Assembly (NCBI GenBank): GCA_964019425.1
Contig: OZ025839.1
Coordinates: forward strand, 248,001 to 312,000
DNA: 64,000 bases
Source: Flectonema sp. DT1601
Lineage: Eukaryota; Euglenozoa; Diplonemea; Diplonemida; Diplonemidae
Direction: 5' to 3'
Shown here: positions 36,010 to 48,600 of the stretch, in pieces
How the letters are laid out: every line of letters starts with the position of its first letter
How positions within the stretch are numbered: the stretch's first letter is position 1
Notes under the pieces: generated by a model
Told to the model about the DNA's origin: nothing
Database searches by the model: none
What the model saw: the letters and a program-made list of their open reading frames with translations, nothing else
Position numbers and translations under genes: made by a program

Positions 36010-39000
36010 TCACACTCTGGTAACAGTAGAAGTGATTTTATCATTAGTAATGCTTGCCTCCAGCTCCTGCATAGAAGTGAGGAAGTTTTCGCTCTCATTT
36101 TTGTTATTTTGTTGCTTTCGGTAGATGGTGAAGGCAACCAGAGCACCACCTAAGCACAGGGAAGCAACAACACCAACAATAATGTATATAATGTCATTGC
36201 TGCTGTTGCTGCTGCTGCTGCTGCTACTACTGATGTCGTCGCTGCCTCCCTTTACGACGGTGTCTTCTGTTGTTGTTTTCGGAGAATCGAGAGATTCCAT
36301 TCCGTTTCCAACAGGTTCCATTATCAAAGTGCTCCCGTCACCATTGTCTCTAAGTAGACCAGCACCGTTACCTGACTCAGTTACAGCGGTATTCAATACA
36401 GCAGCACTCTCGTCAGTGACTTCGAAATCAACGAACATCCCGGAATCTCCAACAGACTGCTGGTCCTTGGTCGAGCTCACACCGTGTCCGAGAGTCTTCA
36501 CTTCCCTGTTTTTACTCAGCTCCTTTTCAAACAATTCAGTGTTCCACGATGAAGGAATAGAAGTACCCCACTTCTCTCTCACATCCTTAGCAGGAACAAT
36601 GTTGTCTTTCATCAGACTCCCAACGTACTTGATCATCACATTCGATGACTCCAATTCTTTTGTAACTCGCATGATGGTTCTTCTTAACTTTCTTAGAAAC
36701 CTCTTCGGGTTTTCCATAATCTTTGAATACGATCCCTTGAATGACAGACGGAAGGATTTCCTTTTGTTGTTTGTCTTCCCTTGGCTTCCTACTACTTCAT
36801 CCTCACCCGAGGTCTCACTCGCTTTGCAGTGAAGACCCTTGGACTTGCAACAACCCTCCTTGTCTTCCTCACTGAGAAGGCCAGCATCAGCTCGGCAGTC
36901 AACTGAACACGCGATGTTCTCTTCATTACAACACCAGTCGATCTGATCACTTCCCCAATCAGACATTGCCTTCGAATCGCTGAAGCAGTCGAACTTCTCC
37001 GTCGCACAACCGACACCATCACTGAGACAACAATCCATTCTGGTCAGCTCATCCCACGACGCACGTTCTGCACGCATTACTTGGCACTTCTCGTTCACCT
37101 TCACATCCGCTGCCGCAGCATCTGGACAACGAACTCCCTTCACAAAGCAGCACCAATCCGATTGTTCTTCACTCCAAGCAGCAGCAGTCTTCTCACTCCA
37201 CTCGCAATCGAACGCATCCACGTCAACAACGCATCCGACTTGAAACTTCTCACAGCAGTACGCAGCCTTCTTCTCCTCCCACATCGTCACGTCCACAACC
37301 GAAGTCTGCAACAATCCCTCAGCGTTCTTCACAATCTCCATCGACGCATCATCAACACTGCAGTCATACATTGCAATTGGACATCCCACTTGTTTTTCTT
37401 CACAGCACCACTTTCTCTGAGCAAACGTCCATCCCTTCGGGTCTGACCTGCAGTCAAATTGATCCTTCTCATCTTCCTTGCAGTACCTACCAGTCTTCTC
37501 ACAGCAATACCTCATCTCTTCTAGAGAAGGTGATTTCACAGAATTGTAGCAACTGAAAGTCTTGCATCCCAACGAGTTCCATTTCGACACCGACTCCGCA
37601 AGACACTCCGACTTCTCTTCAATTCTCTCGCACGATGGTCTGCAATCTTTGCTGCACACCTTCTTTCCGTTCACATCACACTTGCACATCTGCTGGCATC
37701 CAGTACACGAATACCCCTTCTTGCATGTTCTACCTGTTCCACACAACACTACATCGTTTGTCTTCAGGTCACACTTCACATCAATTTCAGGAGCAATACA
37801 TTTCACATTACCTCCTTCAACAGAACAATACTCACCTTCTTTACATGAAGACGGGTTGCATCTGATTGCGTTACTCTTTACACAGAGCCATTCTTTGGAA
37901 TTAACATTTCTCGTACACTTCGTTCCCGCAGGGCAATCAGAACTACGATCCATTGAAATAATCCTTCCACTGTCAATACGACAGACGTCATCTACTGAGA
38001 GTACAGATTTCATACAACTACCAGGGAGGTTAATATTGTCTTCCTTCGTAATACATTTCAATGATGATAAACAAATATCATATTCACATGATGGTTTGTA
38101 TCCTCCACAAGACTCTCCTTCTTTAGATCTCTTAACACAAATCATTTCCGGTCCACACTTTCCTGACTTTATAGATTTCGTACGACAGAATTCTTCTTCT
38201 TCGCAGTCATCATCACTCTTGCAGATCATCATATCAACGGTCCTTTTTACAACACATTCTGGGTAAGCTCCGTCGTTGCTCTTCATCATCTCACAGACGT
38301 ATCCAGCACCGCATTTCATGCTTGAACAATCGGATGTTGGAACCTTGCTTGCAACACATTCTGGGTAAGCTCCGTTGTTGCTCTTCATCATCTCACAGAC
38401 GTATCCAGCACCGCATTTCATGCTTGAACAATCGGATGTTGGAACCTTGCTTGCAACACATTCTGGGTAAGCTCCGTTGTTGCTCTTCATCATCTCACAG
38501 ACGTATCCAGCTCCGCATTTCATGCTTGAACAATCGGATGTTGGAACCTTGCTTGCAACACATTCTGGGTAAGCTCCGTTGTTGCTCTTCATCATCTCAC
38601 AGACGTATCCAGCTCCGCATTTCATGCTTGAACAATCGGATGTTGGAACCTTGCTTGCAACACATTCTGGGTAAGCTCCGTTGTTGCTCTTCATCATCTC
38701 ACAGACGTATCCGGTACGGCATTTCATTCTTGAACAATCGGAAGTTGGAACCTTGCTTGCAACACATTCTGGGAAAGCTCCGTTGTTGCTCTTCATCATC
38801 TCACAGACGTATCCAGCACCGCATTTCATGCTTGAACAATCGGAAGTTGGAACCTTGCTTGCAACACATTCTGGGTAAGCTCCGTTGTTGCTCTTCATCA
38901 TCTCACAGACGTATCCAGCACCGCATTTCATGCTTGAACAATCGGAAGTTGGAACCTTGCTTGCAACACATTCTGGGTAAGCTCCGTTGTTGCTCTTCAT

Positions 39001-42000
39001 CATCTCACAGACGTATCCAGCACCGCATTTCATGCTTGAACAATCGGAAGTTGGAACCTTGCTTGCAACACATTCTGGGTAAGCTCCGTTGTTGCTCTTC
39101 ATCATCTCACAGACGTATCCAGCACCGCATTTCATGCTTGAACAATCGGAAGTTGGAACCTTGCTTGCAACACATTCTGGGTAAGCTCCGTTGTTGCTCT
39201 TCATCATCTCACAGACGTACCCGGTACGGCATTTCATGCTTGAACAATCGGATGTTGGAGCCTTGCTTGCAACACATTCTGGGTAAGCTCCGTTGTTGCT
39301 CTTCATCATCTCACAGACGTATCCAGCACCGCATTTCATGCTTGAACAATCGGAAGTTGGAACCTTGCTTGCAACACATTCTGGGTAAGCTCCGTTGTTG
39401 CTCTTCATCATCTCACAGACGTATCCAGCTCCGCATTTCATGCTTGAACAATCGGAAGTTGGAACCTTGCTTGCAACACATTCTGGGTAAGCTCCGTTGT
39501 TGCTCTTCATCATCTCACAGACGTATCCAGCACCGCATTTCATGCTTGAACAATCGGAAGTTGGAACCTTGCTTGCAACACATTCTGGGTAAGCTCCGTT
39601 GTTGCTCTTCATCATCTCACAGACGTACCCGGTACGGCATTTCATGCTTGAACAATCGGATGTTGGAGCCTTGCTTGCAACACATTCTGGGTAAGCTCCG
39701 TTGTTGCTCTTCATCATCTCACAGACGTATCCAGCACCGCATTTCATGCTTGAACAATCGGATGTTGGAGCCTTGCTTGCAACACATTCTGGGTAAGCTC
39801 CGTTGTTGCTCTTCATCATCTCACAGACGTATCCGGTACGGCATTTCATGCTTGAACAATCGGATGTTGGAGCCTTGCTTGCAACACACTCTGGGTAAGC
39901 TCCGTTGTTGCTCTTCATCATCTCACAGACGTATCCGGTACGGCATTTCATGCTTGAACAATCGGATGTTGGAGCCTTGCTTGCAACACATTCTGGGTAA
40001 GCTCCGTTGTTGCTCTTCATCATCTCACAGACGTATCCAGCACCGCATTTCATGCTTGAACAATCGGAAGTTGGAACCTTGCTTGCAACACATTCTGGGT
40101 AAGCTCCGTTGTTGCTCTTCATCATCTCACAGACGTATCCGGTACGGCATTTCATGCTTGAACAATCGGATGTTGGAGCCTTGCTTGCAACACATTCTGG
40201 GTAAGCTCCGTTGTTGCTCTTCATCATCTCACAGACGTATCCAGCACCGCATTTCATGCTTGAACAATCGGAAGTTGGAACCTTGCTTGCAACACATTCT
40301 GGGTAAGCTCCGTTGTTGCTCTTCATCATCTCACAGACGTATCCGGTACGGCATTTCATGCTTGAACAATCGGATGTTGGAGCCTTGCTTGCAACACATT
40401 CTGGGTAAGCTCCGTTGTTGCTCTTCATCATCTCACAGACGTATCCGGTACGGCATTTCATGCTTGAACAATCGGATGTTGGAGCCTTGCTTGCAACACA
40501 TTCTGGGTAAGCTCCGTTGTTGCTCTTCATCATCTCACAGACGTATCCGGTACGGCATTTCATGCTTGAACAATCGGATGTTGGAGCCTTGCTTGCAACA
40601 CATTCTGGGTAAGCTCCGTTGTTGCTCTTCATCATCTCACAGACGTATCCGGTACGGCATTTCATGCTTGAACAATCGGATGTTGGAACCTTGCTTGCAA
40701 CACATTCTGGGTAAGCTCCGTTGTTGCTCTTCATCATCTCACAGACGTATCCGGTACGGCATTTCATGCTTGAACAATCGGATGTTGGAGCCTTGCTTGC
40801 AACACATTCTGGGTAAGCTCCGTTGTTGCTCTTCATCATCCCACAGACGTATCCGGTACGGCATTTCATGCTTGAACAATCGGATGTTGGAGCCTTGCTT
40901 GCAACACATTCTGGGTAAGCTCCGTTGTTGCTCTTCATCATCCCACAGACGTATCCAGCACCGCATTTCATGCTTGAACAATCGGATGTTGGAGCCTTGC
41001 TTGCAACACATTCTGGGTAAGCTCCGTTGTTGCTCTTCATCATCTCACAGACGTATCCGGTACGGCATTTCATGCTTGAACAATCGGAAGTTGGAACCTT
41101 GCTTGCAACACATTCTGGGAAAGCTCCGTTGTTGCTCTTCATCATCTCACAGACGTATCCGGTACGGCATTTCATGCTTGAACAATCGGAAGTTGGAACC
41201 TTGCTTGCAACACATTCTGGGTAAGCTCCGTTGTTGCTCTTCATCATCTCACAGACGTATCCGGTACGGCATTTCATGCTTGAACAATCAGATGTTGGAG
41301 CCTTGCTTGCAACACATTCTGGGTAAGCTCCGTTGTTGCTCTTCATCATCTCACAGACGTATCCAGCACCGCATTTCATGCTTGAACAATCGGATGTTGG
41401 AGCCTTGCTTGCAACACATTCTGGGTAAGCTCCGTTGTTGCTCTTCATCATCTCACAGACGTATCCAGCACCGCATTTCATGCTTGAACAATCGGATGTT
41501 GGAGCCTTGCTTGCAACACATTCTGGGTAAGCTCCGTTGTTGCTCTTCATCATCTCACAGACGTATCCAGCACCGCATTTCATGCTTGAACAATCGGATG
41601 TTGGAGCCTTGCTTGCAACACATTCCGGGTAAGCTCCGTTGTTGCTCTTCATCATCTCACAGACGTATCCGGTTAGGCATTTCATGCTTGAACAATCTGA
41701 AGTTGGAGCCTTGCTTGCAACACATTCTGGGTAAGCTCCGTTGTTGCTCTTCATCATCTCACAGACGTATCCAGCACCGCATTTCATGCTTGAACAATCG
41801 GATGTTGGAACCTTGCTTACAACACATTCTGGGTAAGCTCCGTTGTTGCTCTTCATCATCTCACAGACGTATCCGGTACGGCATTTCATGCTTGAACAAT
41901 CTGAAGTTGGAGCCTTGCTTGCAACACATTCTGGGTAAGCTCCGTTGTTGCTCTTCATCATCTCACAGACGTATCCAGCACCGCATTTCATGCTTGAACA

Positions 42001-42672
42001 ATCGGATGTTGGAGCCTTGGTTGCAACACATTCTGGGTAAGCTCCGTTGTTGCTCTTCATCATCTCACAGACGTATCCAGCACCGCATTTCATGCTTGAA
42101 CAATCGGATGTTGGAACCTTGCTTGCAACACATTCTGGGTAAGCTCCGTTGTTGCTCTTCATCATCTCACAGACGTATCCAGCACCGCATTTCATGCTTG
42201 AACAATCGGATGTTGGAGCCTTGCTTGCAACACACTCTGGGTAAGCTCCGTTGTTGCTCTTCATCATCTCACAGACGTATCCAGCACCGCATTTCATGCT
42301 TGAACAATCGGTTGTTGGAGCCTTGCTTGCAACACATTCTGGGTAAGCTCCGTTGTTGCTCTTCATCATCTCACAGACGTATCCGGTGCGGCATTTCATG
42401 CTTGAACAATCAGAAGTTGGAGCCTTGCTTGCAACACATTCTGGGTAAGCTCCGTTGTTGCTCTTCATCATCTCACAGACGTATCCAGCACCGCATTTCA
42501 TGCTTGAACAATCGGATGTTGGAGCCTTGCTTGCAACACATTCTGGGTAAGCTCCGTTGTTGCTCTTCATCATCTCACAGACGTATCCAGACCTACACTT
42601 CATAGTGCTGCAATCAGTATTTGACTGACTGTGAACTATTGAAGCTGCTAAGCAGAGTATCAAAAGTCTCAT
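36010..42672 (-). CDS. Giant cysteine-rich repeat membrane protein, array copy 2 (2220 aa)
   Basis: Same architecture as copy 1: identical signal peptide, about 43 repeats of 34 residues, nearly identical C-terminal region, membrane span and TRV tail. The Ser run is two residues shorter than in copy 1, from a GCT microsatellite change. The order of GA and RT variants differs from copy 1, so repeats have been gained, lost or converted since duplication although the count is equal. Single-site variants include GAF for GAY and CGMM for CEMM in two adjacent units. No stop codon interrupts the frame. Confidence 0.9.
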   Translation of the reverse strand: MRLLILCLAASIVHSQSNTDCSTMKCRSGYVCEMMKSNNGAYPECVASKAPTSDCSSMKCGAGYVCEMMKSNNGAYPECVASKAPTSDCSSMKCRTGYVCEMMKSNNGAYPECVASKAPTTDCSSMKCGAGYVCEMMKSNNGAYPECVASKAPTSDCSSMKCGAGYVCEMMKSNNGAYPECVASKVPTSDCSSMKCGAGYVCEMMKSNNGAYPECVATKAPTSDCSSMKCGAGYVCEMMKSNNGAYPECVASKAPTSDCSSMKCRTGYVCEMMKSNNGAYPECVVSKVPTSDCSSMKCGAGYVCEMMKSNNGAYPECVASKAPTSDCSSMKCLTGYVCEMMKSNNGAYPECVASKAPTSDCSSMKCGAGYVCEMMKSNNGAYPECVASKAPTSDCSSMKCGAGYVCEMMKSNNGAYPECVASKAPTSDCSSMKCGAGYVCEMMKSNNGAYPECVASKAPTSDCSSMKCRTGYVCEMMKSNNGAYPECVASKVPTSDCSSMKCRTGYVCEMMKSNNGAFPECVASKVPTSDCSSMKCRTGYVCEMMKSNNGAYPECVASKAPTSDCSSMKCGAGYVCGMMKSNNGAYPECVASKAPTSDCSSMKCRTGYVCGMMKSNNGAYPECVASKAPTSDCSSMKCRTGYVCEMMKSNNGAYPECVASKVPTSDCSSMKCRTGYVCEMMKSNNGAYPECVASKAPTSDCSSMKCRTGYVCEMMKSNNGAYPECVASKAPTSDCSSMKCRTGYVCEMMKSNNGAYPECVASKAPTSDCSSMKCRTGYVCEMMKSNNGAYPECVASKVPTSDCSSMKCGAGYVCEMMKSNNGAYPECVASKAPTSDCSSMKCRTGYVCEMMKSNNGAYPECVASKVPTSDCSSMKCGAGYVCEMMKSNNGAYPECVASKAPTSDCSSMKCRTGYVCEMMKSNNGAYPECVASKAPTSDCSSMKCRTGYVCEMMKSNNGAYPECVASKAPTSDCSSMKCGAGYVCEMMKSNNGAYPECVASKAPTSDCSSMKCRTGYVCEMMKSNNGAYPECVASKVPTSDCSSMKCGAGYVCEMMKSNNGAYPECVASKVPTSDCSSMKCGAGYVCEMMKSNNGAYPECVASKVPTSDCSSMKCGAGYVCEMMKSNNGAYPECVASKAPTSDCSSMKCRTGYVCEMMKSNNGAYPECVASKVPTSDCSSMKCGAGYVCEMMKSNNGAYPECVASKVPTSDCSSMKCGAGYVCEMMKSNNGAYPECVASKVPTSDCSSMKCGAGYVCEMMKSNNGAYPECVASKVPTSDCSSMKCGAGYVCEMMKSNNGAFPECVASKVPTSDCSRMKCRTGYVCEMMKSNNGAYPECVASKVPTSDCSSMKCGAGYVCEMMKSNNGAYPECVASKVPTSDCSSMKCGAGYVCEMMKSNNGAYPECVASKVPTSDCSSMKCGAGYVCEMMKSNNGAYPECVASKVPTSDCSSMKCGAGYVCEMMKSNDGAYPECVVKRTVDMMICKSDDDCEEEEFCRTKSIKSGKCGPEMICVKRSKEGESCGGYKPSCEYDICLSSLKCITKEDNINLPGSCMKSVLSVDDVCRIDSGRIISMDRSSDCPAGTKCTRNVNSKEWLCVKSNAIRCNPSSCKEGEYCSVEGGNVKCIAPEIDVKCDLKTNDVVLCGTGRTCKKGYSCTGCQQMCKCDVNGKKVCSKDCRPSCERIEEKSECLAESVSKWNSLGCKTFSCYNSVKSPSLEEMRYCCEKTGRYCKEDEKDQFDCRSDPKGWTFAQRKWCCEEKQVGCPIAMYDCSVDDASMEIVKNAEGLLQTSVVDVTMWEEKKAAYCCEKFQVGCVVDVDAFDCEWSEKTAAAWSEEQSDWCCFVKGVRCPDAAAADVKVNEKCQVMRAERASWDELTRMDCCLSDGVGCATEKFDCFSDSKAMSDWGSDQIDWCCNEENIACSVDCRADAGLLSEEDKEGCCKSKGLHCKASETSGEDEVVGSQGKTNNKRKSFRLSFKGSYSKIMENPKRFLRKLRRTIMRVTKELESSNVMIKYVGSLMKDNIVPAKDVREKWGTSIPSSWNTELFEKELSKNREVKTLGHGVSSTKDQQSVGDSGMFVDFEVTDESAAVLNTAVTESGNGAGLLRDNGDGSTLIMEPVGNGMESLDSPKTTTEDTVVKGGSDDISSSSSSSSNSSNDIIYIIVGVVASLCLGGALVAFTIYRKQQNNKNESENFLTSMQELEASITNDKITSTVTRV
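38247..42613 (-). repeat. 102-bp coding tandem repeat, about 43 units (gene 2)
   Basis: Same 102-bp unit as in gene 1. Runs of neighbouring repeats share private changes (for example TCGGAAGTTGGAACC in blocks at 38.7-39.6 kb), showing local block duplication. Confidence 0.95.
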
Positions 42673-42923
42673 TATTTGGTGTTTTTAATGTGCTGTATGA
42701 AATGATGGTATGAAGATGATTTATTTAAGAAACAATGTGTGCTATCCCTCTTCTTAATTTTGGTCAACATGGTAAATATTAAACAGAAACATGATAAGAG
42801 ATATCAATGAATTGGAATAAGTAGTGGAAAAGGTGAATAGGTATACTTCTTCAAAGACATCAATAATAATTAAACGGCTGGTAAGTATGTAAGGACTTCA
42901 CGACTATCAAGAACAACCCTCAA

Positions 42924-43105
42924 TTATCGAATTCCTGAATATCTGTGAAAACGTCAGCCAACAGGCATATCTTTCATTTGACTTGTGAATGGGAAGTACG
43001 ACTCATCCTCCACCTAAATTACATTGAGGATTGTTTACCTGATAAAAGTAACATAGAATCTAAACAAAAGTTACAACAAACTCTGCAACTAAAAAATTAC
43101 TGAGA
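42924..43105. repeat. 182-bp direct repeat, spacer 2 proximal copy
   Basis: Matches 33128-33309; upstream neighbour of giant gene 2. Confidence 0.9.
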
Positions 43106-44346
<1,241 letters not shown>

Positions 44347-44760
44347 TCGATCGACTATGTCGATCACTTTCTATTTTCCGTCCTGGTCAAGACGCTAAAC
44401 TGATTGTCTTTGGAGATCCACAGAATATGGCATGCTTCATCCTAGACAGATAATTTGCACCCCTCATAAGCCTGGCACCATCTTCGTTGATCTCAAGCAG
44501 GCCCAAGGCACCAGGGCGATCGTCAACAAATGTTTTCCAACGTTCAATGAAATGTGCAACAATAATGCCTTCAATTCGTTGGATGTGATATTTCTTTTTC
44601 TGTTCCTCAGAAAAGGAAGCTGGCCAAGGAAGGGACTGATGAGCAAGAACTTGGTGGGAACACACACTGAGGCCGTTCAATTTCGTTCACGTTACAAGAT
44701 TAACACAAATGGTTTCCTCCATCTTCTCACAACAGCAGTGCGTGTAGATCTAGGGAGGGT

Positions 44761-44942
44761 TTATCGAATTCCTGAATATCTGTGAAAACGTCAGCCAACA
44801 GGCATATCTTTCATTTGACTTGTGAATGGGAAGTACGACTCATCCTCCACCTAAATTACATTGAGGATTGTTTACCTGATAAAAGAAACATAGAATCTAA
44901 GCAAAAGTTACAACACACTCTGCAACTAAAGAATTACTGTGA
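44761..44942. repeat. 182-bp direct repeat, spacer 2 distal copy
   Basis: Matches 35085-35266; lies in the 3' flank of giant gene 3. Confidence 0.9.
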
Positions 44943-45679
44943 TTGAATCACAATAAGCATCGAGAGGGATGAGAGGGCATAAAAGATATGAGAAAAAATA
45001 AGCCAAAAACCTATTTCGCGAATAAATCAAATAAATTGAAATATTTGACAGCAAAGATAGAGGAAATAATTACAAAGCCTGCCGGCAGTGTGAATAAATA
45101 ATAATAATATCATTATTACTTGTAATATCAAATAATTCAGATTAATTTCAATTCGAGTGATTCACTAAAGTGATTGAGAACGGAGACGTGTCCAACAGAA
45201 AGCCGGACACCCGACCTACCCAAACTCCTTTTGCTGAAAAACTGCAGAAAAAACTGCAGCAGCAATTCAGATTCGTTGACCTTCAGCACAAAAAGAGACT
45301 GAGATCACAAAGTAAAAAGACAAAAATGAAAACGCGCGAAAAATAAATAAATGAAAAAGGACGTGGATGACGTAAACAGAAAAACATTCGTGAAAATATG
45401 TTTAGCGTGTGAATCAGAGTTTTACGTGAACTGAAAGTTTTTTTTTTTAAAAGACTATTGATTTGTATGTAAAGCATCAATAGAGGAGGTGAGAGGGATA
45501 AGTTTTCCATCACATGACCGCAATCAAACGGGTTATGAATAAAGTGTATCTTCCACTTCGGAAGAAACAGAAAACAGTTAAGTTACTTTTTGTTTGCTTT
45601 TTTGCTTTTTTTTGTTTTTTTTGTTTTTTAATTTTTGAAAAGAAAATTACAAAGCAGAAATTCGCAACCAGCGTTTTGT

Positions 45680-48600
45680 TCACACTCTGGTAACAGTAGA
45701 AGTGATTTTATCATTAGTAATGCTTGCCTCCAGCTCCTGCATAGAAGTGAGGAAGTTTTCGCTCTCATTTTTGTTATTTTGTTGCTTTCGGTAGATGGTG
45801 AAGGCAACCAGAGCACCACCTAAGCAAAGGGAAGCAACAACACCAACAATAATGTATATAATGTCATTGCTGCTGTTGCTGCTGCTGCTGCTGCTACTAC
45901 TGATGTCGTCGCTGCCTCCCTTTACGACGGTGTCTTCTGTTGTTGTTTTCGGAGAATCGAGAGATTCCATTCCGTTTCCAACAGGTTCCATTATCAAAGT
46001 GCTGCCGTCACCATTGTCTCTAAGTAGACCAGCACCGTTACCTGACTCAGTTACAGCGGTATTCAATACAGCAGCACTCTCGTCAGTGACTTCGAAATCA
46101 ACGAACATCCCGGAATCTCCAACAGACTGCTGGTCCTTGGTCGAGCTCACACCGTGTCCGAGAGTCTTCACTTCCCTGTTTTTACTCAGCTCCTTTTCAA
46201 ACAATTCAGTGTTCCACGATGAAGGAATAGAAGTACCCCACTTCTCTCTCACATCCTTAGCAGGAACAATGTTGTCTTTCATCAGACTCCCAACGTACTT
46301 GATCATCACATTCGATGACTCCAATTCTTTTGTAACTCGCATGATGGTTCTTCTTAACTTTCTTAGAAACCTCTTCGGGTTTTCCATAATCTTTGAATAC
46401 GATCCCTTGAATGACAGACGGAAGGATTTCCTTTTGTTGTTTGTCTTCCCTTGGCTTCCTACTACTTCATCCTCACCCGAGGTCTCACTCGCTTTGCAGT
46501 GAAGACCCTTGGACTTGCAACAACCCTCCTTGTCTTCCTCACTGAGAAGGCCAGCATCAGCTCGGCAGTCAACTGAACACGCGATGTTCTCTTCATTACA
46601 ACACCAGTCGATCTGATCACTTCCCCAATCAGACATTGCCTTCGAATCGCTGAAGCAGTCGAACTTCTCCGTCGCACAACCGACACCATCACTGAGACAA
46701 CAATCCATTCTGGTCAGCTCATCCCACGACGCACGTTCTGCACGCATTACTTGGCACTTCTCGTTCACCTTCACATCCGCTGCCGCAGCATCTGGACAAC
46801 GAACTCCCTTCACAAAGCAGCACCAATCCGATTGTTCTTCACTCCAAGCAGCAGCAGTCTTCTCACTCCACTCGCAATCGAACGCATCCACGTCAACAAC
46901 GCATCCGACTTGAAACTTCTCACAGCAGTACGCAGCCTTCTTCTCCTCCCACATCGTCACGTCCACAACCGAAGTCTGCAACAATCCCTCAGCGTTCTTC
47001 ACAATCTCCATCGACGCATCATCAACACTGCAGTCATACATTGCAATTGGACATCCCACTTGTTTTTCTTCACAGCACCACTTTCTCTGAGCAAATGTCC
47101 ATCCCTTCGGGTCTGATCTGCAGTCAAATTGATCCTTCTCATCTTCCTTGCAGTACCTACCAGTCTTCTCACAGCAATACCTCATCTCTTCTAGAGAAGG
47201 TGATTTCACAGAATTGTAGCAACTGAAAGTCTTGCATCCCAACGAGTTCCATTTCGACACCGACTCCGCAAGACACTCCGACTTCTCTTCAATTCTCTCG
47301 CACGATGGTCTGCAATCTTTGCTGCACACCTTCTTTCCGTTCACATCACACTTGCACATCTGCTGGCATCCAGTACACGAATACCCCTTCTTGCATGTTC
47401 TACCTGTTCCACACAACACTACATCGTTTGTCTTCAGGTCACACTTCACATCAATTTCAGGAGCAATACATTTCACATTACCTCCTTCAACAGAACAATA
47501 CTCACCTTCTTTACATGAAGACGGGTTGCATCTGATTGCGTTACTCTTTACACAGAGCCATTCTTTGGAATTCACATTTCTCGTACACTTCGTTCCCGCA
47601 GGGCAATCAGAACTACGATCCATTGAAATGATCCTTCCACTGTCAATACGACAGACGTCATCTACTGAGAGTACAGATTTCATACAACTACCAGGGAGGT
47701 TAATATTGTCTTCCTTCGTAATACATTTCAATGATGATAAACAAATATCATATTCACATGATGGTTTGTATCCTCCACAAGAATCTCCTTCTTTAGATCT
47801 CTTAACACAAATCATTTCTGATCCACACTTTCCTGACTTGATAGATTTCGTACGACAGAATTCTTCTTCTTCACAGTCATCATCACTCTGGCAAATCATC
47901 ATATCAACAGTCTTTTTTACAACACATTCTGGGTAAGCTCCGTTGTTGCTCTTCATCATCTCACAGACGTATCCGGTACGGCATTTCATGCTTGAACAAT
48001 CGGATGTTGGAGCCTTGCTTGCAACACATTCTGGGTAAGCTCCGTTGTTGCTCTTCATCATCTCACAGACGTATCCAGCACCGCATTTCATGCTTGAACA
48101 ATCGGAAGTTAGAACCTTGCTTGCAACACATTCTGGGTAAGCTCCGTTGTTGCTCTTCATCATCTCACAGACGTATCCAGCACCGCATTTCATGCTTGAA
48201 CAATCGGAAGTTAGAACCTTGCTTGCAACACATTCTGGGTAAGCTCCGTTGTTGCTCTTCATCATCTCACAGACGAATCCGGTACCGCATTTCATGCTTG
48301 AACAATCGGATGTTGGAGCCTTGCTTGCAACACATTCCGGGTAAGCTCCGTTGTTGCTCTTCATCATCTCACAGACGTATCCAGCACCGCATTTCATGCT
48401 TGAACAATCAGATGTTGGAGCCTTGCTTGCAACACATTCTGGGTAAGCTCCGTTGTTGCTCTTCATCATCTCACAGACGTATCCAGCACCGCATTTCATG
48501 CTTGAACAATCGGATGTTGGAACCTTGCTTGCAACACATTCTGGGTATGCTCCGTTGTTGCTCTTCATCATCTCACAGACGTATCCAGCACCGCATTTCA